Source: Halisarca cf. caerulea
Lineage: Eukaryota > Porifera > Demospongiae > Chondrillida > Halisarcidae
NCBI GenBank assembly: GCA_963170055.1
Contig: CAUJGJ010000444.1
Location: 6,593,118 to 6,657,117, forward strand
Length of the DNA stretch: 64,000 bases
Reading direction: 5' to 3'
The notes beneath the pieces were generated by a model. It had not been told where the DNA came from. It made no database searches and saw only the letters and a program-made list of their open reading frames with translations. The position numbers and the translations under genes are program-made. Positions 44,257 to 54,344 of this stretch are shown here, in pieces. Every line of letters begins with the position of its first letter. Position 1 is the stretch's first letter.

Positions 44257-44587
44257 TCACACGATATCCAATAATCTGAATGGCATAGTGAACTTACAAA
44301 GAGGGTATTGTTCTCTGTGATAAGCGTATACAAATGCTCTATAATCAAAACGACGTGCAAATAGGTTGCAAGACAAAAGTGAAGCTGACAAACGGAACAT
44401 TTGCCGACGTCCGCCATTTTGAAATTTGCTGGATATTACGTATTCAATCGTTTACACGATGACAAATCAGAAACGTTGTCGGACAAAAACACTGCAGAGG
44501 GCGTTTTCGTTTTCGTGTAAACGAAAGGCCGAAACACAACGATTTGGAAACAAATTCGACTGAAAACGTTGCCGTGTAAATGCAGCC

Positions 44588-44832
44588 TAATGTGGTGTGT
44601 ACTCAAAAGAATGAGTACACCTCTGTGGCCAGTTACAGACAAAAACAACCAAATAGCAATTGAAGGAGTCAGAACCAGTATGGTCTAACCCACATGATCA
44701 TAGATTTTATTTATGCTCTTGTAATGAAATACCTCATGTGTAAACTCACCTTGCATGATGTCATTTGGCCTAATAATAATGCTATGTGGGCACAAGAGGC
44801 GCTTGATTGTTAGCCCCAAGCAAACACTGCAG
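44588..44832. other. Flanking DNA between two transposons
   Basis: About 245 bp with no coding or repeat feature apart from the TAA duplication at its start and the CCTTTCAAG target sequence at its end. Confidence 0.4.
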
Positions 44833-44841
44833 CCTTTCAAG

Positions 44842-44936
44842 CAGTCTGGCCTGCTACGACCGTCCCACATACGCACCAGGGGGCGAGGAAGGGGAGGGAC
44901 GGTCTAGTGGGACTAGCGATTAGTTAACACCTCTTG
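44842..44936 (+). repeat. Left inverted repeat of the RecQ/DUF6589 element
   Basis: Aligns with the complement of 53648-53742 with about seven substitutions and no gap. Contains GGGGCGAGGAAGGGGAGGGA, a purine-rich GC-rich core, and ends near AACACCTCTTGA. Confidence 0.85.
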
Positions 44937-45032
44937 ATTATCATCTTAACACTTGCTCGCATTGCAAATCGCAGTTACTTTATACTGTAATTGGGGTTGG
45001 GTAGCGCTCACTGCACAGCGTTGCTGTTGACT

Positions 45033-46362
45033 ATGGAAGCATTCGAAGATTCTGTCAAGACTTCGTTGAATGTTCTGCAAAATCAGAATTTAGCTCTCAC
45101 CTTTCACCAGAAGCAAGCTCTAAGGAGCGCCATTGGTGGCAAAGATACATTTGTTAGTTTGCCGACGGGACATGGAAAATCCATCATTTTCGAGTGCTTG
45201 CCTCATTGCTGTGACCACTTGAACAGATGCTCTACACCATCCGCTGTGTTTGTGGTATCTCCACTCATAGCTTTGATGGAAAGACAGGTTGATGACTTAT
45301 GCAGAAGAGGACAGAACACTGTACGATTGGTTCACACGTTGTCTGTGGAAGAATGTGTAGCGGAATCCGTGCGCTATGTGTTCGTTGCACCAGAAGCTCC
45401 CGAGGAGCCACGATGGAAGGAGCTACTTAGACAGGACAGTTTTTCTGGGCGATTGAAAGGGATTTGTATTGACGAAACGCACTGTATCGAAACTTGGGGT
45501 AGCGGTAAATTTCCCTTTCGTTGAGAGTATTCGAAGCTGGCAACACTTCGCTCGTTTGTTCCGTTCAGTGTGCCATTTGTCGCCCTAACTGCAACAGCGT
45601 TGAATAGTACCAGAAAGAATATCTGCGGGTCTTTGGAGATGAAAGACCCGGTCGTCGTTGCCATTTCCCCAAACAGACCCAATCTTCGATACAGTGTCTA
45701 TGCGGTGTCGAAGGACTCGACAACCAGGTTTACATGGTTACTGGAAGAGCTTCGTTCAAAGAAGTTCACAACTGTGAAGACGTTAATGTTTTGTCAGTCT
45801 ATTGCCAGCTGCTCTGAGCTTTATTCTTTTTTTGATCTAAAGTTGCAAGAAGCAGGCTATACCCAAGGTTTGCTGAAGCTCGAAAATGCCATGTTTGGTA
45901 TGTACCATGCCAAAATCACCGATGGAGAGAAAAAAACATTACTCAAGTCCTTCACTGAAACCAATGGATACTGTCGTGTTCTGTTTTGTACTATTGCTTT
46001 TGGTATGGGTATCAACATATTGAATATTCATCGGATAATCCACAATGGTCCCTCTGAAAGCATTGAAACGTACATCCAAGAAAGTGGAAGAGGAGGCCGT
46101 GATGGATTTCAGAGTGAGGTTGTGCTCTACACTTTCTTGGGATGTACAAGGGGCAGGATTTCTCAAGAAATGAAGGATTACTGTGGTAATCAGACAAAAT
46201 GTCGATGCGTATTTCTTATGAGCCACCTCTCTGGTGATGTTACCATGCCACAGCCCTTTATCTGTGTTGTGATGTGTGTAGCAAGACATGTGCATGCAAC
46301 TGTGTTTGCAAAATATGTCATTGTCGATCACCCGGTTTTCCTTGTTCGTTATGCTGTGAGTG
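45033..46362 (+). pseudogene. RecQ-type ATP-dependent DNA helicase with Cys-rich C-terminus, broken
   Basis: The ATG at 45033 (MEAFEDSV) is chosen over upstream codons because it gives a normal RecQ start. Walker A is PTGHGKS (residues 44-50), motif II is DETH (147-150), motif III is VPFVALTATAL, motif V AFGMGINI, motif VI QESGRGGRDG. A TGA at 45522-45524 interrupts right after FPFR and the frame resumes unchanged. Near 46250 a one-base shift is needed to reach a Cys-rich end (LCCDVCSKTCACNCVCKICH) that stops at about 46362. No HRDC domain. RecQ enzymes unwind DNA 3' to 5'. In a transposon this could serve end processing or replication-coupled movement; that is inference. It converges with the DUF6589 gene. 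Confidence 0.78.
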
Positions 46363-46375
46363 AGATGTTAAGTGC

Positions 46376-46446
46376 CTGTATATATTATATTATATTATAT
46401 ATATATATATATAGATATATAAATAGATATAGATATACATAGAAAT
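46376..46446. repeat. (TA)n/TAGATA run at the convergent 3' ends
   Basis: AT-dinucleotide sequence between the two convergent stops; it may act as a shared polyadenylation/termination region. The helicase-frame extension through it is not protein. Confidence 0.6.
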
Positions 46447-48369
46447 ATAATAACATAGTACCCAAATTCAAAAATTTAAACCGTTACTGTCCTCTTCTAG
46501 AATGTAAATATGCTTGATACTCTTGCTCCATTACCATCGAACTTCTGTACATGCACAGCCACTCCTGGAATTTCTGCCAGTTGGATTGTTGACGAATCTT
46601 GTAATATGGGTCACTGTGAATGCCTGCAAATGTTGGGAGTGAGTACTGACGAAATAAATCATGCTTAACAACCTTGTGCTTCATTAATTCTTCAAAAATA
46701 ATCCTGCGATCTGTGTTGAATGATGGAATAACATGATACCCGCTATCTTTCCTCACATCTGTTTCACTGTCAAACTGGTCCACGAACTGTGAGACATGTG
46801 GAGCCGCATGAGAAGTCTTCTCCACTGATGCCTCTGTTAAATGTGCATGAAAGTCTCGTACATTGTCCGTAAAAGTTCGGTTCATATGCTCCAACATTAA
46901 GTCTAGTGGTTTGTTGTTGCCCAGTCCTCCACGGCTACTGCTAGTACAGTTCCATTTCAATTCATACCTTTTCTCCGGGGATAAATTGACGTAGAAATCA
47001 GCCAGTAATTTAGCCGCTTCAATGCTGTACTTGGTTTTCCCTGATTGCTTGAAGAAGAGCAATAAAAATTTCCACATGCTGATTATGCGTCCCCCATCTC
47101 CTTCCCTGATGGCATCCTCAAAGTTCCAAGCCAGGAGTCCCATAGTGAGCAGCTTGCTACTATAATTACTCATATCGTCTGACTGGAAAAGTGGTTCTGA
47201 ATCAGCTGAGTGATTGTCATGATCAGGGGTAACCGGCTGAAGGCAAGTGCAACTGAGTACCTTCTTTGCTATCTGAGTAATGCACTCCAACTTGCCTGCA
47301 GTCGTAGTTGGCACACCATCGGGAAGAATTTCACATCCATCCACATCTAGCCTCTCCAAGTTGTTTGTGACTGCAAATGCAGCTAATACCTCTGCCTCTA
47401 CAACAACAGTCAAGAAACTCTGGCAGGCATGTAGTGTGCCTTTTGGCTCAGCAGTTACATCCCGCCGATCAATTAAGTTTCTTAACTGATACAATGTACA
47501 TTTGTCACGCGATGACTTGGTAGAATAGAGCTCCTGCCATAGCACCTGCATGTGACAAAATAATATAGTTATGGAGTACGGTAGTACTCCATATGTAGGA
47601 TTGACACAGAAAAACATGGCCGCCATACATTAGCGAAAATTTGTTTTTGCCCAAAAACTAACGGTATGGTGACTCCATAGTTTTCAAAAGTAGATCTTGG
47701 TGCATTTGGCTACAAGGAAAAGTAGTTTAAAAGCTTCGTAAAGCTATCTCTTTTAATAAATGCAAAGTACACTTTTTGCACGGTCTTGTGTCAATCCTAC
47801 ATCCTTTAACCATTTTTTAATGGTTTTTATACACTCTTAATCATGCAATTGATACTGAAAATGTCGAATTAAATGCATTCCTACCTGATAGTAAGCTTGA
47901 AGTGCATGCCAATCCTCTACCTTCTCAGAAAGGCCTTCTAGCCCATCTCTTGCAGTAGTGGACTGACAACGTGCTTTCTTGGCACCTTGGATTCGCTCAC
48001 ATGTGAGCTGATCTCCTCCAAGGAAGATGTGTTCGTACTTTCCATCACGCTTTGGCACATACTTCTCAGTACTGTCCAATATCTCAATCATGTCTTCTGT
48101 CTTGTTTTCATTTTTTAGTAGTACACCCAAAGGCACCTATAAACAATATGCATGTAGCTGAAGCACACTGTCAGTGGTTGTTTCGTACATATAATGAATC
48201 GAGATGAATTATATACATGATCTCATGCATATTATGTGTACAGTTATACTGTTACAGTAATAAAACTTACAACGATACTCTTTCTTGAAGTCTCTTCAGA
48301 ATGTTTGTGCATGATGTGACTAGGTACCAGATCCTGAAAAACCCATAAAGGAGGTACATGGCTGACTAA

Positions 48370-48603
48370 GGCCTCGTTTACACGTATCCGGATACCCTTG
48401 TTAAACGTATACTTTTGAAGACGTTTACACAGACTATTTACACGAAAACGCCGAAAACGTATAGCGAATGTGGATACTTCGTAAACGGATACTTAAGTGG
48501 ATACTCTATAAACGCATACATCGATCGTTTTCATGTAAACAAGTTGTAAACGCATTGAAAAGTATACGTTTATAAAGGTATCCGGATATGTGTAAACGAG
48601 GCC
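48370..48603. mobile_element. Harbinger-type MITE in DUF6589 exon 3
   Basis: 234 bp, ends GGCCTCGTTTACACGTATCC and complement GGCCTCGTTTACACATATCC, flanked by TAA (48367-48369, 48604-48606). Nearly palindromic throughout. Its TTTACAC end block recalls Harbinger 1 and 2. The DUF6589 frame (LISRVL then VSHVPPLW) is continuous once the insert and one TAA are set aside. Confidence 0.88.
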
Positions 48604-49212
48604 TAATACTCGGCTTATAAGAACAAGCAGGTCCATCTGTATGGCATCACAATCACTTGTTGGTAAAAACACATTGACATCTCTCAAACTGCGGGCTGGA
48701 TGAGGGTCTGCATGGAAGATAGCGTGCAGGAAGGGTAATAAATTATGCACAAATGAGCCTATAGGTCATTAGTATGCACTGCATGTAATTAATACACACC
48801 TGTGTCTGTGATCCGATTCTTAACAGCACACAGCTGAAACCAGTTCAACATCTTTGGTCGATGTTCAGCTGTCATAAATCGTGGCTTCTAATAAATGTCT
48901 ACATTATCTCCCACCAGTTGGAATGTGTCTCCATTGATTATCCACTCCTTGATTTTTTCATCGAACCCTGCTCCTATTTCTGTTAATCGTCGATGCAAAG
49001 TACAAGGTGATACAGCCAGATGCAAGTGATTGAGCCTTTCGATAGTCTATGAAATTTAATGATATCAAGGCAGGTGCAGGGTACTAAATATATTAACATT
49101 AGTTGTATGTTTTTAACTAGTAGCTCGGTTTCTGAATTGTCATGCATATACACGTATGTATATAGCTGCATGCATAATAACGCTTACATATTATATTAGG
49201 CAGTGTCACATA

Positions 49213-49413
49213 CAGTGGAACCTCCGAATAAAGGACACTTTGGGACCACTCTATTTGTTCTTTGTAAGGAGGCTGTCCTCTTTGGGAGGTTAAAAATGTA
49301 TTACAATTATCGGGAAGACATATTTTGGGACCTCAAGTCGTGTCCTTTATAGAGAGGTTTATTGTACTGTGTCCTAGCTTTTTAGGGAGAGTCCACTGTC
49401 GGAGGTTCCACTG
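49213..49413. mobile_element. Tc1/mariner-type MITE in DUF6589 intron 1
   Basis: 201 bp, perfect inverted ends CAGTGGAACCTCCGA, flanked by TA on both sides (49211-49212, 49414-49415). Confidence 0.88.
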
Positions 49414-50598
49414 TATATTCCATCCTACGTATAAGTAAATTATTATGCAATTACAGTATAGTGAAAACATAATAATTGTTGTACGTAGTTAACCTCACCA
49501 TGGTAGTAGAATGTCCACGCCACAGTAGCAGCGACAAGAGGACCTGCAGCCCACACATGCGAGAATTCCGTTTATTCAGCAGCAGGCCTGCTGCCACAAT
49601 GCAGGTTGTATGATGGGCTATTTCATGCTTCCTAACATATTTTGAACCCAGTGGAGTAGCAGCGGCTTTCAACACTGACCATAATGTGGGAGCTGTTTGT
49701 TGAAGTTCAGCCTCAAAAGAGGACCAGCTGAAGTCATCACACAATGTTAAAACATTACCCCTCAGATAGGACACAGAAGTAGAGCAAAGGTGGTCACATT
49801 CATCGTCAATAATCAACTTCAAGCTATTTTCATCCACCACTGGTTTCAATACTGGCAGTGGACTGCTTCTGGGCCCTCTTCTTGGGATCATTGACGGCTG
49901 ACCATGAAAAGATGCATGCACAGGTGAACTTTGTACACATGGAGGTTTAGACATGGCTGGCAACAAGGGATGTGAAGGCGGTCGGCTGGGAATTTTGCTG
50001 TCCATGGATGTATCACTCTTTGATGGTGATGCAAATAAAACTCTAGCTGAACGAGGCTGGGGGGCACTTAAACGCTTTGCAAGTGGGGACTTCATTGGGG
50101 TGGGAATTCAAAACTTTCCATGCGGACTTGGTGTCTCACACACATGCTTCCTTCCAAGAAAGAATCCACTTGCTTTATGTATTTTATCTTTCAAGTGAGC
50201 CCATTTTTCCTCAAAGAGGTCTTGGCTTTTCTTCAAACGAATGATTTCATCGTAGCAATGTTTGCAAAATCTTAAAATGGTTACATCTCCTACTCCTGAC
50301 TTACTATCGAACCCTGTTAACTGATACAGAGCCTCCCCTACCGGTGTCAACAAATCGTTTTTGACAGCAAGAAAGTAATTCTGACTGCCAAGACGACAAC
50401 AACAACTTCGACCAAACTCAGAAACCTTCGCCATACCGCTAAAGGCCGATTCACACTGCGCACGTAACGCACCGCAACATTTCGCAACGCTTACGTAACG
50501 AATTCACACTACCGCCTTGGTGAACTTAACGCAGCGGAAGGCAAGCTCGCAACGCAACGCAAGGAGTTGGAGAGAATCCTACTTTTACGTGAAGGGAT

Positions 50599-51721
50599 AT
50601 GGACGACGAGAAGCTTATTGAAGCAGTTCGCGATCATCCTTGCCTTTACAACGCCATACATCCGCATTATAGGGTGCTCTTGAAAAAGGAAAATGCGTGG
50701 AAGGCAATCAGCGAAGCAATGGGGCCAAATATATCAGGTAAAATTAATATTCTGGTATATATTGGATCTTGTATATGCTATTCCTTAAAATCGGACACTG
50801 TCAGTTGAAGCTTGTATGAAGAGATGGAAGGCTCTGAGAGAGCGTTTTGCCAGGGAGAATAAAAAGAAGAAGAAGAAAAGTGGCGACTCGGCGGATACAA
50901 CCCACGATTGGCCTCTGTTTAGCCTCTTGCTATTCCTCAAAGAGTTTATCAAACACAGAAAGTAATTTCAAAATTGCTACTTTGCTTTGAGTTGTGTTTT
51001 ATTTTTGAAATTATTGTCCCTTTTGCTTATTATGCGTGGAATAGCACTTCTGGAAACATGCAGCTGGGCTCTGATTTGCAGGAAACAGCTGAGAAGCTCA
51101 ATGTGCTTGACTCCCATGCTGATGAGAATGATGAGGAGTCCTTTAGCGATATAGCATCTCCTAGCTACTCACATGTTTCTAGTCCAGGACTTGTTTTGTC
51201 AGTTGATGAATCCATTGGATCACGGAAGGAAACAAGATCAGAATCAAGTGGGTCAAGGGATTCAAGTTCACGTGAAGGCTCTGGTGGATCACGGGGTGAT
51301 TCTAATTCAAGGTGTGACATGCATATCTAAAATCTATGTAATATATAATTTCTGTGAATCAGATAAATTTTGAATTATATCACACTGCATGCATGTATGT
51401 GACATTAGGCAACCTGCAAAGAAACGAAGGACAGTAACAACAGAAGATGTTGATGCTGAAATTTTGCGTCAGCTGACAGACAAAAATGAAGATGAAGATA
51501 GTTTGTTTGGTCAGAGTGTGGCAGCATCACTGAGGAAGCTGGATCCGCAAAAGAAGTCATTGGCCAAAATTCGCATACAGCAAACGCTTTATGAGATTGA
51601 GTTCACAATGCCTGTTCCAGTGCCGCAGCTACCTCCGCCTGTTTCAAGTGAACCGACAACCTCTGACTTTGATACCAATCATTTACCATATCCTGCCGCT
51701 GGCTTGGAATTCACTATGTAG
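50599..51721 (+). CDS. MADF-BESS protein, accessory gene of Harbinger 3
   Basis: Exons 50599-50737, 50805-50961, 51045-51311 and 51409-51721 join in phase for 291 residues. The MADF domain spans the first two exons (KLIEAVRDHPCLYNAIHPHY, AWKAISEAMG, then MKRWKALRERFARENKKKKK and WPLFSLLLFLKEF). Exon 3 is an acidic, Ser/Gly-rich linker. Exon 4 has a basic KKRR and a BESS motif (SLFGQSVAASLRKLDPQKKS, then AKIRIQQTLYEIEF) for self-association. The MADF is a Myb/SANT relative that binds DNA; in Harbinger elements the second protein partners the transposase. No lesion is visible. Confidence 0.85.
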
Positions 51722-52009
51722 TTGTTTTGTGGACATTGTTGCTGATAAATTCGATCATTTTTGTGAGCACATAAGGTGAATTCAAGACTATTAATTACAT
51801 AGACTTTAAGTTAAAAATTCTGAACATTCATGCAAATCAGTTAGTTTTAGTGAGTCATGCAGGTACATAATAATACATTAAACTGAAACTGCAGACATAC
51901 ATGCAAACATGTAGGTATATAGACATCTGGCCAGATACATATTTCATCAAAAATGAAATTTAATGGAATCTGATACTATAAAATCAAGTTAACCATGTTT
52001 ACTTCATCT

Positions 52010-53293
52010 TCAGCTACGAACATGTCTGTACTGCCATTGGAGTTCACCACTTGAAGACATAAAATAATGCTTAAATGTGTCTCTCATGCTTGCAGCAGAC
52101 CGAGAGTGCGTATTGCTCCCCAGTTGACTTATCCTATTTAGGCATGTACTGTCCATCATGTCTGATCTCCAATCTCCTGGAACAAAATTACCTAGTGTAT
52201 CCTCATGGTCTACATATCCAACTGGGCAATATCTTGCAACGTTTGCTGGTGAACGCATTTCAGAAATTTTCAGGTAGTTGTGTAGACAGCAGGCTGCTTT
52301 GGTAATTTTAGTAACCTTGTCAGGATGTGCAATGATTGGCCGTCTAAAAACCCTGAATTTTGCTGCCATTATGCCAAATGTATTCTCGATTACCCTTCTT
52401 GCCCGAGACAAACGGTAATTGAAGATTTGCAAGTCCTCCGCGAGAAAACGTCCAGGGTATGGTCTCATCATGTACGTGCGTAAGGGAAAAGCTGCATCAC
52501 CTACAAAAACATATGGTAGTGTGAAGGTGGTTCCTGGTAATACCTCAAGATCTGGAATTGCAAGCTTTCCAGTTTCCATGGCTTGACCAAAGCTAGAATG
52601 ACTTAAAACACCTCCATCACTATGGCGGCCATAATTACCAATATCCAATAAGGTAAAGCAGTAATGTGCATCACATACTGCCATCAACACTATACTATGT
52701 GTACCCTTGTAGTTATAGTACATGGATCCAGCACTTGGTGGAGCTTGGATGACAACATGTTTACCATCAATTGCACCAAGGCAGTGTGGAAAATTCCAGA
52801 CATTAAGAAAGTCTTCACTGATTTTTTTCCATTCTGTATGATTTGATGGTGTTCTCAAGTATTCTGGAGACAGTGCATTCCATATAGCATCACATGTGTC
52901 AGGTATGATAGAGCAAACAGTTGAATGCCCCATTCTGTAGCTAAACGCAATGGTCTGCATCGAATCTCCTGTAGCTAGAAATCTCAATGTAACAGCTAGT
53001 CTTTCAGCTGGTGATATAGGAGATCTGAAATTTGTATGCTGACGCTCTATCAGGGGTCCAACTAAACTCAAAAGGTGATCAAATCGCGAAGGTATCATGC
53101 GGAAATACTTGTAGAAGCTTTCGTGATCGGACAATCGCATTTCTTGTATAAGAGAGTGAAATTCTCCCTTAGATTCCCTGCTCTGGTTGATTGTTCTCAC
53201 CCACGCCCGCTTTTCCTTTCGACTACGATGCTGCCTTCGCCTCCGGAAAAGTAGCAGCAGCAATAATCGCCTTCTGCGATTGATCACCGCCAT
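52010..53293 (-). CDS. Harbinger transposase (DDE_Tnp_4) of element 3
   Basis: 427 codons, uninterrupted. Very basic N-terminus (NRRRRLLLLLLFRRRRQHR) that may act as a nuclear signal, then FYKYFRMIPSRFDHLLSLVG and a helix-turn-helix-like SMQTIAFSYRMGHSTVCSII. Catalytic D in LGAIDGKHVV, D in YVFVGDAAFPL, E in RVIENTFGIMAAKFRVF. The sequence is far from the transposases of elements 1 and 2, so it is a separate Harbinger lineage, matched with a MADF-BESS rather than a trihelix-like partner. Confidence 0.92.
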   Translation of the reverse strand: MAVINRRRRLLLLLLFRRRRQHRSRKEKRAWVRTINQSRESKGEFHSLIQEMRLSDHESFYKYFRMIPSRFDHLLSLVGPLIERQHTNFRSPISPAERLAVTLRFLATGDSMQTIAFSYRMGHSTVCSIIPDTCDAIWNALSPEYLRTPSNHTEWKKISEDFLNVWNFPHCLGAIDGKHVVIQAPPSAGSMYYNYKGTHSIVLMAVCDAHYCFTLLDIGNYGRHSDGGVLSHSSFGQAMETGKLAIPDLEVLPGTTFTLPYVFVGDAAFPLRTYMMRPYPGRFLAEDLQIFNYRLSRARRVIENTFGIMAAKFRVFRRPIIAHPDKVTKITKAACCLHNYLKISEMRSPANVARYCPVGYVDHEDTLGNFVPGDWRSDMMDSTCLNRISQLGSNTHSRSAASMRDTFKHYFMSSSGELQWQYRHVRS

Positions 53294-53647
53294 TCCATTC
53301 GGTCGTGTAGATACGTACGAATCAATGTGAACTAGTTTTCTGCTGCGAAATGTTCCGTTGCGTCATGAACTTACGTCATCAGTTCGTTGCGTAAACGTTA
53401 CGTGCGCAGTGTGAATCGGCCTTAAGCTAACGTATAATCAACAGTAGCCATAAATGACAAGATTTGGGGGGTCTATGATATAAACGAAACGACTGAATAG
53501 ATCAGCACCGATATCTTTCAATGGTCGCTCGACTTCATCGACGTATTCGTCGTTCTCAGCGGTGAACGGCTTCTTGTGGTCTATGAATGTCATTTAGTTG
53601 GCTATGAATATTAGTGTGCAGAATCTGCACACTCAAATCTGATTGGT

Positions 53648-53742
53648 CAAGAGGTGTTAACTAATTGCTAGTGCCGCTAGACCGTCCCTCCCCTTCCTCG
53701 CCCCCCGGCGCGTACGTGGGACGGTCGTAGCAGGCCAGACTA
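53648..53742 (-). repeat. Right inverted repeat of the RecQ/DUF6589 element
   Basis: Complement of 44842-44936. The 53426-53647 stretch between Harbinger 3 and this repeat is probably the original 5' region of the DUF6589 gene. Confidence 0.85.
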
Positions 53743-53819
53743 CCTTTTAAGTGCCAGAATGAGCTAACCTTGTATTGACCTATCAGAGGATTCCAATTAG
53801 ATGACATCATTAATGCCAC

Positions 53820-54344
53820 ATGGAGTCTTCCAAAATGGCTGAGTTTTCAGGGGGAGGCAGCTCTACTCCTATTGTTGGATTATCTGATACATCTTCTGGT
53901 TCTCTTACCTCTTCACTTGAGAAGACACCCAGTAGAAAGCGAAAGAAAAATGTAGACAACTGGAAGAAGAGTAAAAGGAAGCGTCTTAGGAACAGTGGGC
54001 AAGAATACACTTCAACAAGAAAACAAACAGTAGGTTTACTGTGTTGCTGCACTTATGAAGTCCTTTTGAGATGTTGCTGTTTTCTAGGTTACTGAAAAGG
54101 TGATGAATGACACTCCTTGTGGGTGCAAGCAAAAATGCTTTGAAAAGATAGGAGATGTGCAGCGCAAGAAACTCTTTGACAGCTTTTGGGGGGTGGGAAA
54201 TTTTGATGTCCAAAATGCATACCTTGTAGGCTGTGTTAAAATCACAGAAGTTCGAAGGCGATATTCTTCACGAAACAATTCCAGAAGGCAGTACACACGT
54301 GAATATTCGGTCAGGAATGCAGCACTATGTTCCATCAGTGTATG
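53820..54344 (+). pseudogene. Transposase-like gene fragment of unassigned family
   Basis: Exon 1 (53820-54029) starts MESSKMAEFSGGGSSTP and ends in a basic stretch (SRKRKKNVDNWKKSKRKRLR) at a GTAGGT donor. Exon 2 starts at 54088 and has CGCKQKCFEKIGDVQRKKLF, DSFWGVGNFDVQNAYLVG and RRQYTREYSV, a Cys/HTH-type layout like that of the minus gene at 21770-23047. The frame then merges into LINE sequence around 54345. The exact junction is not clear. Confidence 0.5.

Larger units (their letters stand above)
41773..44587. mobile_element. PIF/Harbinger element 2
   Basis: Ends GGCTGCATTTACACGGCGAC and, complemented, GGCTGCATTTACACGGCAAC, flanked by TAA at 41770-41772 and 44588-44590. Carries a Myb-like gene (+) and a transposase (-), converging. 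At 2.8 kb it is a compact complete element whose transposase is intact but whose accessory gene is frameshifted. Confidence 0.88.
46484..50434 (-). pseudogene. DUF6589-domain protein, candidate transposase, five exons
   Basis: Exons 50434-49499, 49046-48800, 48758-48271, 48136-47885 and 47545-46484 join in phase for about 915 codons. Exon 1 has a Cys-rich start (GRSCCCRLG, FCKHCYDEI), a Ser/Pro-rich linker and RKHEIAHHTTCIVAAGLLL. Exon 2 has LVGDNVDIY; exon 4 has FLGGDQLTCERIQGAKKAR and EKVEDWHA; exon 5 has LLAWNFEDAIREGDGGRII and the conserved KWNCTSSSRGGLGNNKPLD. The spaced D (GDNVD, codon 359 or 362), D (GGDQLT, 520) and E (VEDWH, 552) could be a DDE triad of an RNase H fold; this is my inference, as the domain is formally of unknown function. 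Lesions: TGA at 50108-50110, TAG at 48888-48890, and a MITE in exon 3. All splice sites are intact, so decay is recent. Confidence 0.75.
50443..53422. mobile_element. PIF/Harbinger element 3, apparently intact
   Basis: Both ends begin with the same 27 bp, AGGCCGATTCACACTGCGCA and onward, with TAA at 50440-50442 and 53423-53425. It carries a four-exon MADF-BESS gene (+) and an open Harbinger transposase (-). It lies 8 bp upstream of the DUF6589 ATG at 50434, separating that gene from its original promoter. Identical ends, identical duplication and two open genes point to a recent insertion. Confidence 0.92.
44842..53742. mobile_element. Candidate RecQ + DUF6589 DNA transposon (host of Harbinger 3 and two MITEs)
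   Basis: About 95 bp inverted repeats at 44842-44936 and 53648-53742 match at roughly 93% by eye, starting YAGTCTGGCCTGCTACGACC. The adjoining bases are CCTTTCAAG (44833-44841) and CCTTTTAAG (53743-53751), a 9 bp near-duplication with one difference (8 bp if read from CTTT). Inside are a RecQ-type helicase gene (+) next to the left repeat and a five-exon DUF6589 gene (-) whose start lies towards the right repeat; their 3' ends are about 120 bp apart. Removing Harbinger 3 gives about 5.9 kb. An 8 bp duplication would match hAT, P-like or KDZ groups, but none of those is known to me with this gene pair. Confidence 0.72.

Noticed and set aside
45570..46442. Helicase C-terminal frame read to 46442 as given by its open frame
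   Set aside because: After about 46250 the Cys-rich end in the next frame matches the expected C-terminus much better, so the last part of this frame is out of register.
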